DNA from: an uncultured Gemmatimonadota bacterium
Lineage (GTDB): Bacteria; Gemmatimonadota; Gemmatimonadetes; Gemmatimonadales; Gemmatimonadaceae
Reading direction: 5' to 3'
DNA: 5,422 nucleotides
Assembly: GCA_903906325.1 (NCBI GenBank)
Contig: CAIVJV010000127.1
Location: 1-5,422 of the forward strand
This document shows, piece after piece, positions 1-5,422 of the stretch. The position numbers and the translations under genes were made by a program. A model generated the notes under the pieces. The model did not search any database. It was given only the letters and a program-made list of their open reading frames with translations, and was not told where the DNA came from. Position 1 is the first letter of the stretch; each line of letters begins with the position of its first letter.

Positions 1-47
1 CGGCGGACTCGCCGGCGGTCGGCCCACAGGATACCTATAGAGGATGA
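1..47 (+). other. Possible 3' tail of an upstream gene plus translation start region of the ABC ATPase
   Basis: Two + strand frames are open from the left edge. One ends with TAG at 38-40, leaving 3 bases before the ATPase start. The other ends with TGA at 45-47, giving an ATGA overlap with the ATPase ATG. Both spacings match junctions elsewhere in this operon (3-base gap, 4-base overlap), so either could be the end of a preceding co-transcribed gene. Only 12 to 14 codons are visible, too few to identify a family or choose between frames. A GAGG at 40-43 abuts the ATG directly, too close for a normal Shine-Dalgarno, and AGG at 28-30 is rather far. The ATPase may therefore depend on translational coupling to an upstream gene. 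A leaderless start is less likely but not excluded. Confidence 0.3.
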
Positions 48-769
48 CGACCCCTCCCATCTTCCAGGCGAAAGGGCTCTCGAAGGTTTATCGGATGGGG
101 GAGGTCGAGGTCCACGCCCTCCGCGGGGTCGATCTCGAGCTCTTCGCCGGCGAGTTTGTGGTGATCCTCGGCCCCTCCGGCAGCGGGAAGTCGACCCTGC
201 TCAACATCCTCGGCGGACTCGACGCCCCGACGAGCGGGACGGTCACCTTTCGCGACCATACCCTCACCAACGCGACCGAGCGCGAACTCACGCAGTACCG
301 GCGCGAGCATGTGGGGTTCGTCTTCCAGTTCTACAACCTGATCCCGAGCCTCACGGCGATCGAGAACGTCGCGCTGGTCACCGGGCTCGTCGAGGGCGCG
401 CATGGGCATGTCGCGGCGGATCCCAAGGCGATCCTCTCCCTCGTCGGCCTCGGAGACCGGCTCGACAACTTCCCCGCACAACTCTCTGGCGGAGAGCAGC
501 AGCGCGTCGCGATCGCCCGGGCCGTGGCGAAGCGCCCCGACGTGCTCCTCTGCGATGAACCCACCGGGGCGCTCGATGTCGACACCGGGAAGCTCGTCCT
601 CGAGGCACTCCGGAAGGCGAACCGCGAGTTCGGCACCCTCACGGTGGTGATCACACACAACGCCTCGGTGGCCGGGATGGCGGATCGCGTGCTCAAGCTG
701 CGCGATGGCCAGATCGTCGGCGATGAGCGGAATCCCCATCCGATCGATCCCGCGGAGATCGTCTGGTGA
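44..769 (+). CDS. ABC exporter ATP-binding subunit (MacB/LolD/DevA-like)
   Basis: This 241-residue protein is a complete ABC nucleotide-binding domain of the LolD/MacB/DevA (FtsX-partner) class, acting on the cytoplasmic face of the inner membrane. Visible motifs in order are an A-loop tyrosine at Tyr16, Walker A GPSGSGKST at 43-51, the Q-loop with Gln95 in GFVFQFYNLIPSLTAIENV, signature LSGGEQQR at 147-154, Walker B VLLCDEPTGALD at 167-178 with catalytic Glu172, and the H-loop His205 in VITHN. All catalytic residues are intact. The Q-loop pattern FQFYNLIPSLTAIENV and the DEPTGALD version of Walker B are typical of ATPases that pair with FtsX-fold permeases, as established for MacB and LolD. 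Length is normal for a stand-alone subunit. The ATG at 44 is chosen because family similarity (FQAKGLSKVY) begins just after it. It overlaps the permease gene by 4 bases, so the two are surely a pair. The substrate is unknown. Confidence 0.95.
   Translation: MTTPPIFQAKGLSKVYRMGEVEVHALRGVDLELFAGEFVVILGPSGSGKSTLLNILGGLDAPTSGTVTFRDHTLTNATERELTQYRREHVGFVFQFYNLIPSLTAIENVALVTGLVEGAHGHVAADPKAILSLVGLGDRLDNFPAQLSGGEQQRVAIARAVAKRPDVLLCDEPTGALDVDTGKLVLEALRKANREFGTLTVVITHNASVAGMADRVLKLRDGQIVGDERNPHPIDPAEIVW
754..757 (+). promoter_or_regulatory. Ribosome binding site supporting the GTG start of the permease
   Basis: A GGAG lies inside the end of the ATPase gene, 8 bases before the GTG at 766. This supports GTG as the permease start. 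The GTG shares bases with the ATPase stop (GTGA), an arrangement that favours translational coupling and balanced subunit synthesis. Confidence 0.6.
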
Positions 770-3135
770 GGCATCTCCTCGACCGGAAGCTGCGGCGTGA
801 CCTGCGCTCCCATCTCGGGTCACTCATCGCGATCGCGATCGTCGTCGCCTGTGGGCAGGCGGGGTTCATCGCGGAACGGTCGATGGCGCGGCTCCTCCTC
901 GATGCACAACGCGCGTACTACCAGGCGGTGCGCTTCCCAGAGGTCTTCGCCAGCGTCCGTCGCGCACCCGATGCGATCACCCCCACGCTACGAGCGATCC
1001 CTGGCGTCGCACGGCTCGAGACGCGCGTGGTCGGGGATGTGGTCCTGCGGGTACCCGGACTTCGGGAGCCGGCGACGGCGCATCTCGTCGGTCTGCGTCC
1101 TGAGACGGCGCAGGCACTCAACACGCTCCTGATCCGCGCGGGTCGTCGTCCGGCGCCCGGCGAGCGCGATGCCGTCCTCGTCAGCGAGGCCTTCGCCCAA
1201 GCGAACGGACTCGCCCTCGGCGACACCCTCGGCGCGGTGCTGGGGGAGCGGTGGCAGACCCTCCGCATCGTCGGGATCGGGATCACGGCGGAATTCGTCT
1301 ATGAGATCCGTGCCGGAGACATGCTCCCCGATGCCAAGCGCTACGGCGTGCTGTGGCTCGACGCCGAGACGCTGGCGGATGCCTTCGGGTATCGTGGCGC
1401 ATGGAATGAGGTGGCGCTCACCCTCCAGCCTGATGTGGACCCGCTCGCGGTGATCGCGGCCCTGGATGCCGCCCTCGAGCCGTATGGCACCCCAGGTGCC
1501 TATGCACGGGCACGCCATCCGTCGCATGAGTTCCTCTCGTCCGAGATCCGCGAGAACCGGACCTTCGCGCTCGTGATCCCCGCGATCTTCCTCGGCGTCG
1601 CGGCGTTCTTGGTCCATCTCGTGCTGGGCCGCGTCGTCACGCAGCAGCGTGAGCAGGTGGGGACGCTGAAGGCCTTCGGGATGCCGAATAGCGAGGTGAT
1701 CAGGCACTACGCCCTCTTCGCCGCCGTCCCGGTCGGCGCCGGTACCCTCCTCGGCGGTGCCCTCGGCCTCTGGTTCGCGGACTACCTCGCGACGATCTAC
1801 CTAGAGTTCTTCCGATTCCCCTCGCTTCGGGTGGCGATCTACCCGCGGGAGTTCCTCATGGCGGCGGCCATCGCGGCGCTGGCCGCGCTCGTGGGTGCGC
1901 TGAGCGCCGTGCGGCGGCTCCTGCGCATACCGCCCGCGGAGGCGATGCGCCCCGAACCCCCGGCGACCTTCACGCACGGACGGGTGGAGCGGATCCTCAC
2001 CGAGCGGTTCCATCGCCCGGTCCCGCGGATGATCGTGCGCGGACTCTCGCATCGGCCCTGGCGGACCGCCCTCGGCGCCCTCGGCATCGGCCTCGCCGCC
2101 GCGGTGGTGATCGTCGGCACCTTCGGATTCGATGCGATCGGTCGGATGCGCGAGATCCTCTTCGGGTTCGGGACGCGCGCCGACGTGACGGTCGTCTTCC
2201 GTGAGGCGCAGGGTCCATCTGCGCTCTCCGCCTTGGCCACGTACCCTGGCGTGCATCGCGTGGAGGCGGTCCGGGAGGTCGCGGTCCGGGTCCGGCATGG
2301 CCATCGCAACCGCCTCACCTCGCTCCAAGGCATCGATCCACGGGCCGAGTTACGGCGGCTCGTCGATCTCCAGGGCGCATCGGTGACGATCCCCACCGGA
2401 GGGGTCGCACTCGGGGTCGCGCTCGCCTCCGTCCTCGAGGCCGGCATCGGCGACACCGTCGATCTCGAATTCATCGATGGGCGCGGGCGGTTCCTCTCGC
2501 GTCCGGTCACCGCGCGCATCGACGACCTCTCCGGTCTCGCCGCCTATGTCCCGGTGGAGGACTTCACCTCCGTCCTCGGCGTCGGGGAGGCGATCACCAG
2601 TGCCGACCTCGCGGTGGATGCCGATCAACGCGATGCCCTCTATGAGGCGATCGCGCATCTCGCCGGGGTCCAGGCGGTCGTCGTGCGATCCGCGATGCAA
2701 CGGGCATTCGACGCGACGCTGAAGCAGAGCTTCTACACGGTGCTGACCACGCTCGTCCTCTTCGCCTCCGCGCTCTCCGTGGGCACGATCTACAATGCCG
2801 GACGCGTGACGCTCTCCGAGCGTGCGCGCGATCTCACCAGTCTCCGGGTCCTTGGCTTCACGCGTGGGGAGGTCGCGCGCATCTTGTTCGGTGAGTTGGG
2901 GGCCCTTGGGCTCATCGGCCTGCCGGTGGGGCTGCTGTTGGGCGTCGGGCTCGCCACCGCGGTCGTCGCCTCCTTCGGCACGGGCGAACTCTTCCGTATG
3001 CCACTCGTGATCGGCCCGCGCACCCTCCTCCTCGGGGTCGTGATTCCTATCCTCGCGGGGCTTGGTGCGGCGATCCCGCTCCGCCGCCGTCTCGACCATC
3101 TCGATCTCGTCCGTGTCCTCAAGACCAGGGAATAG
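766..3135 (+). CDS. ABC exporter permease with two tandem FtsX/MacB-type halves
   Basis: This 789-residue inner-membrane protein is the membrane partner of the preceding ATPase. Hydrophobic segments at about 15-36, 267-290, 315-342, 362-384, 434-456, 655-677, 710-736 and 752-775 give two copies of a one-plus-three helix plan. Each copy has an extracytoplasmic domain of about 200 to 230 residues between its first and second helices (about 37-266 and 457-654), as in MacB-like periplasmic core domains. Each half carries an FtsX coupling-helix region: QQREQVGTLKAFGMPNSEV at 293-311 and LSERARDLTSLRVLGFTRGE at 683-702. The first half ends in a PPAEAMRPE motif typical of FtsX C-termini, and the second in the weaker DLVRVLKTRE. 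MacB and LolC/LolE have four helices and work as dimers, so this fused eight-helix chain may supply the whole transmembrane unit. The GTG start overlaps the ATPase stop. The substrate cannot be inferred; lipids, peptides, glycolipids or toxic compounds are all exported by relatives. Confidence 0.9.
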   Translation: MRHLLDRKLRRDLRSHLGSLIAIAIVVACGQAGFIAERSMARLLLDAQRAYYQAVRFPEVFASVRRAPDAITPTLRAIPGVARLETRVVGDVVLRVPGLREPATAHLVGLRPETAQALNTLLIRAGRRPAPGERDAVLVSEAFAQANGLALGDTLGAVLGERWQTLRIVGIGITAEFVYEIRAGDMLPDAKRYGVLWLDAETLADAFGYRGAWNEVALTLQPDVDPLAVIAALDAALEPYGTPGAYARARHPSHEFLSSEIRENRTFALVIPAIFLGVAAFLVHLVLGRVVTQQREQVGTLKAFGMPNSEVIRHYALFAAVPVGAGTLLGGALGLWFADYLATIYLEFFRFPSLRVAIYPREFLMAAAIAALAALVGALSAVRRLLRIPPAEAMRPEPPATFTHGRVERILTERFHRPVPRMIVRGLSHRPWRTALGALGIGLAAAVVIVGTFGFDAIGRMREILFGFGTRADVTVVFREAQGPSALSALATYPGVHRVEAVREVAVRVRHGHRNRLTSLQGIDPRAELRRLVDLQGASVTIPTGGVALGVALASVLEAGIGDTVDLEFIDGRGRFLSRPVTARIDDLSGLAAYVPVEDFTSVLGVGEAITSADLAVDADQRDALYEAIAHLAGVQAVVVRSAMQRAFDATLKQSFYTVLTTLVLFASALSVGTIYNAGRVTLSERARDLTSLRVLGFTRGEVARILFGELGALGLIGLPVGLLLGVGLATAVVASFGTGELFRMPLVIGPRTLLLGVVIPILAGLGAAIPLRRRLDHLDLVRVLKTRE
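3127..3131 (+). promoter_or_regulatory. Ribosome binding site of the adaptor gene
   Basis: AGGGA, spanning the permease's last sense codons, lies 7 bases before the ATG at 3139. This favours that start over a second in-frame ATG at 3151, which would shorten the protein by only four residues and leave the membrane anchor intact. Confidence 0.6.
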
Positions 3136-3138
3136 CTG

Positions 3139-4287
3139 ATGTCACATCCCATGCGCTGGCGTCTCGCCGCGGCCGTCGTGACCCTCCTCGTCCTCGCTGG
3201 CGTCTGGCAACGGCGGGCCGGCCGCCTCGAGGTGGAGACCGCCGGGGTCCGGCGTGGTGCCTTCGAGGAGATCCTCGCCGAGCAGGGGCGCACGCGCGCG
3301 CGCTGGCATCTCGATCTCACCGCCCCGGTGAGTGGGGAATGGGCTCCCACCACACTCGAGGTGGGCGATACCGTCCCAGCGGGCGAGGCGCTCGGGGTGA
3401 TCACGGCCCCGGCGGCTGATCCCGCGACGCAGAGTCAACTCACCGCACAGCTCGGGGCCGCCGAGGCGACGCTCGCCGCCGCGCGCGCCACGGAGGGGGC
3501 AGCACGAACGGCGGCAGTCGAGGCGAAGCGGACCGCCGATCGCGCGGCGCGACTCGGCGTCGCGGGTGGCGTGGCCGAGGCCGACCTGGAACGGGTGCAG
3601 GCAGAATCCGAGGCGCGGCAACGGGACCTCGAGGCGGCGTCGGCTCGCACCGCCGCGGCCGCCTACGCCCGCGATGCCGTGAAGGCGCTGCTCCCTGGTG
3701 GCGGTGCGCCGATCACCGTCCGCGCCCCGATGACGGGGGTGATCCTCCGGATCGATGAGGAGCATGGTCGCGTCCTTCCGGCGGGCGCCCCACTCCTCAT
3801 GCTGGGCGCGGTCGGCGCCCCCGAGGTCGTCGTCGATATCCTGAGCCGCGATGCGGAGCGTGTCCCACGCGATGCCGCGCTCACGGTGATCAGTGGGGCC
3901 GATACCATCGCGGGTCGTGTCCGCCGCGTGGAGCCAACCGCCCGGACGGTGCGCTCGGCGCTCGGCGTGGAAGAGCAGCGCGTGCAGGTGATCGGCGTGC
4001 TCGATTCCCTGCGTGGGGCGCGTGTGGGGCACGACTTCGCGATCACCGCGCGGATCGTCCTCTCGCGCCGCGAGGAGGCCACGATCGTGCCGACCGGGGC
4101 GCTGGTGCGCGACGGCACCGCCTGGAGCGTCTTCATTGTAGATGCGAAGGGGCGGGCGCGGCGCACGCCGGTCACCCTCGTCGCGCGCGGAACCGATGAA
4201 TCCGCGATCGAGGGACTCGCGGCGGGAGCGGTCGTGGTGCTCTACCCGCCCGAGGCGCTCACAGACGGGAGTGCGGTACGTCGCTGA
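3139..4287 (+). CDS. HlyD/MacA-like periplasmic adaptor (membrane fusion protein)
   Basis: This 382-residue protein has the domain order of a periplasmic adaptor linking an inner-membrane transporter to an outer-membrane channel. A short positive N-terminus and one hydrophobic segment (about 7-23) anchor it. There is no cysteine lipobox, so it is not a lipoprotein. Two halves of a lipoyl-like domain are visible: about 58-90 (TAPVSGEW, then VGDTVPAGEALGVI) and 192-223 (VRAPMTGVILRID, then RVLPAGAPLLMLG). Between them, about 93-183, lies an Ala/Glu/Arg-rich alpha-helical hairpin predicted to form a coiled coil. A beta-barrel (about 226-308) and a membrane-proximal domain (about 309-380, with IVPTGALVRDG) follow. 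The hairpin tip holds a near match to the TolC-docking RLS motif: Arg135 and Leu139 fit, but position 146 is Ala instead of Ser. The gene starts 3 bases after the permease stop, so it belongs to the same exporter. Similarity alone could also suggest an RND adaptor, but the context argues for the ABC role. Confidence 0.9.
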   Translation: MSHPMRWRLAAAVVTLLVLAGVWQRRAGRLEVETAGVRRGAFEEILAEQGRTRARWHLDLTAPVSGEWAPTTLEVGDTVPAGEALGVITAPAADPATQSQLTAQLGAAEATLAAARATEGAARTAAVEAKRTADRAARLGVAGGVAEADLERVQAESEARQRDLEAASARTAAAAYARDAVKALLPGGGAPITVRAPMTGVILRIDEEHGRVLPAGAPLLMLGAVGAPEVVVDILSRDAERVPRDAALTVISGADTIAGRVRRVEPTARTVRSALGVEEQRVQVIGVLDSLRGARVGHDFAITARIVLSRREEATIVPTGALVRDGTAWSVFIVDAKGRARRTPVTLVARGTDESAIEGLAAGAVVVLYPPEALTDGSAVRR

Positions 4288-4293
4288 TCGGGT

Positions 4294-4319
4294 CGGCGCG
4301 TCATACGAGGGACGCGCCG
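4294..4319. terminator. Hairpin between convergent genes, probable bidirectional terminator
   Basis: A perfect 9-bp inverted repeat (CGGCGCGTC at 4294-4302, GACGCGCCG at 4311-4319) surrounds an 8-base loop. It sits in the 37-base gap between the adaptor stop and the sufS stop, exactly where a terminator shared by two convergent units is expected. Neither side has a T-tract, so it does not meet the classical intrinsic-terminator definition. U-poor hairpins are plausible in high-GC genomes, but it could instead mainly protect 3' ends from decay. Confidence 0.6.
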
Positions 4320-4324
4320 GGAGG

Positions 4325-5422
4325 TCAGACCGCCCCGAACCGCTCTTGGGTCTGCTGGACCGCGCTGACCAAGCGCGTCACATCCTCTGCGGTGTTGTAG
4401 ACCCAGAAGCTCGCGCGCACCGTCGCCGGCACGCCGAGCGCCCGCATCAACGGCTGCGCGCAGTGATGCCCCGCGCGCACGGCGATCCCCGCCACATCGA
4501 GTGCGGTCGACAGGTCGTGCGGGTGCACCCCCTCCACAGTAAAGCTCACCACCCCACTACGCCCCTCGGCGTGCCGCGTGCCGAAGAGGGTCACCCCCGG
4601 GACCGCCCCGAGCTCGCGCATCGCCTGCGTGGTGAGCGCCACCTCATGCTCGCGGATCGCCTCGAGGCCGAGGTCGGTCACATAGGTGCAGGCCGCGTCG
4701 AGGGCGACCGCCCCCTCGACATTCGGCGTTCCCGCCTCGAACCGATGCGGGAGCACGTTCCAGGTGGAGTCCTGATCGTGCACCCACTCGATCATGTCCC
4801 CGCCAAAGTGATATGGGGGCATCGCCTCGAGGATCGGCCGACGAATCACGACGCCCCCGATCCCCATCGGGCCACCGAGCTTGTGCCCGCTGAAGGCGTA
4901 CACATCGACGCCGAGTCGATCGACCCAGGTCTGGAGATGTGGCACGGCCTGCGCGCCATCACAGACGATCAGCGCGCCGCACGCCTGCCGGACCAGCTTC
5001 ACGATGTCATTGACGGGGTGGATCGTCCCGAGTGCATTCGAGACATGCCCGAAGGCCACGACCTTGGTCCGAGCATCGAGGAGCGAGGCGAGGTGATCGA
5101 GGTCGAGCGTCCCCTCCGGGCCGAGCTCGGCGATGCGGAACTCGGCCCCCACGGCGCGCGCGAGCTGCTGCCAGGGGACGAAGTTCGCATGGTGCTCCAT
5201 CCGGGTGACGACGATGTTGTCGCCGGCCTGTACATTCGCCCGGCCCCAGGCGGTCGCGACGAGGTTGAGCGACTCGGTCGACCCGCGGGTGAAGATCAGG
5301 GTGTCGGCATCGGAGACGCCGAGGAAGCGCGCGACGCGGTCGCGCGCATCGTGATACGCCTGCGTCGCCGTCGCCGCGAGGGCATAGGCGCCGCGGTGCG
5401 GATTGGCGTTGGACCAGGTGTA
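4325..5422 (-). CDS. sufS: SufS-type cysteine desulfurase, N-terminus cut by the window edge
   Basis: This is a class V, PLP-dependent enzyme that removes sulfur from L-cysteine, yielding alanine and an enzyme persulfide for iron-sulfur cluster assembly in the cytoplasm. In the window 365 residues are visible, counted from the right edge. They begin with the SufS N-terminal pattern NANPHRGAYALA (5-16), then FTRGSTESLNLVA (44-56) and EHHANFVPWQ (76-85). Asp155 in CDGAQAVPH should bind the PLP ring nitrogen, and Lys181 in SGHKLGGPMGIG should form the Schiff base. Cys321 in RAGHHCAQPLM is the persulfide cysteine. Arg336 in VRASFWVYNT likely binds the substrate carboxylate. The GHHCAQPLM context marks group II (SufS/CsdA) rather than IscS/NifS. 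Full-length relatives have about 400 to 420 residues, so roughly 40 to 50 are missing. An internal ATG at 5200 is not the start, because conserved motifs lie upstream of it in frame. Sulfur-acceptor genes such as sufU, sufE or sufBCD are not visible. CsdA is a possible alternative name. Confidence 0.93.
   Translation of the reverse strand, partial: YTWSNANPHRGAYALAATATQAYHDARDRVARFLGVSDADTLIFTRGSTESLNLVATAWGRANVQAGDNIVVTRMEHHANFVPWQQLARAVGAEFRIAELGPEGTLDLDHLASLLDARTKVVAFGHVSNALGTIHPVNDIVKLVRQACGALIVCDGAQAVPHLQTWVDRLGVDVYAFSGHKLGGPMGIGGVVIRRPILEAMPPYHFGGDMIEWVHDQDSTWNVLPHRFEAGTPNVEGAVALDAACTYVTDLGLEAIREHEVALTTQAMRELGAVPGVTLFGTRHAEGRSGVVSFTVEGVHPHDLSTALDVAGIAVRAGHHCAQPLMRALGVPATVRASFWVYNTAEDVTRLVSAVQQTQERFGAV

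Noticed and set aside
1..14. Small inverted repeat CGGCG-GACT-CGCCG at the left edge
   Set aside because: A 5-bp G+C stem is expected by chance in this composition, and it may lie inside an upstream coding tail.
35..823. Long - strand open frame (262 codons) antisense to the ATPase gene
   Set aside because: It mirrors a gene with all ABC motifs intact, and its product is a low-complexity Arg/Glu/Asp/Gly-rich chain. High G+C with strong third-position bias commonly opens antisense frames.
988..1707. Long - strand open frame (239 codons) inside the permease gene
   Set aside because: Antisense shadow in the same high-GC setting, with no recognisable domain, and the + strand permease is well supported.
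500..2660. GCGATCGC octamers as cyanobacterial HIP1 signature, suggesting a cyanobacterium
   Set aside because: Only about three octamers were seen, and they sit within a general GATC excess. Very high G+C and overall codon use do not particularly point to cyanobacteria.
2350..3099. Long - strand open frame (249 codons) inside the second permease half
   Set aside because: Its translation is charged and repetitive (Glu, Arg, Asp, Gly), as expected when hydrophobic membrane codons are read backwards. No family is recognised.
44..4287. Naming the operon macAB, lolCDE or devBCA
   Set aside because: MacB fuses ATPase and permease in one chain, LolC/LolE are separate and have no adaptor, and DevC has a single FtsX unit. 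The architecture here matches none exactly, so no symbols were given.
1..5422. tRNA, rRNA, CRISPR array, insertion sequence or attachment site
   Set aside because: Nearly all bases are covered by four well-supported genes. No direct-repeat arrays, transposase motifs or terminal inverted repeats were seen.

Overview
The window is strongly G+C-rich (about two-thirds G+C or more by eye) and densely packed, with C or G at most third codon positions. It comes from a bacterium. An inner-membrane ABC exporter paired with a membrane-anchored periplasmic adaptor argues for a two-membrane (diderm) cell. The phylum cannot be fixed from sequence alone. A high-GC environmental lineage such as Gemmatimonadota is a guess from overall style, not a demonstrated assignment.

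Layout: (1) Positions 44-4287, + strand, hold a tight three-gene operon. It encodes an ABC ATPase, a large FtsX/MacB-type permease with two tandem permease halves, and an HlyD/MacA-like periplasmic adaptor. ATPase and permease overlap by 4 bases (GTGA), and permease and adaptor are 3 bases apart. (2) Positions 4288-4324 are a short convergent gap with a perfect 9-bp inverted repeat, probably a shared terminator without a T-tract. (3) Positions 4325-5422, - strand, hold most of a SufS-type cysteine desulfurase. Its N-terminus lies beyond the right edge. The left 43 bases probably contain the last few codons of an upstream gene, but which frame is used cannot be settled.

How the genes work together: the ATPase powers the double-FtsX permease in the inner membrane, and the adaptor would reach across the periplasm toward an outer-membrane partner. 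This is the general plan of MacAB-TolC and the cyanobacterial DevBCA exporters, where ATP hydrolysis moves or expels a periplasmic or membrane substrate. No outer-membrane TolC-like gene is visible here, and the substrate cannot be read from the sequence. The SufS gene belongs to iron-sulfur cluster assembly, faces the operon and is most likely functionally unrelated.

No clearly new system is present. The points most worth a second look are the variant TolC-docking motif in the adaptor, the double-FtsX permease paired with a dedicated adaptor, and a marked excess of GATC tetranucleotides across the whole window.
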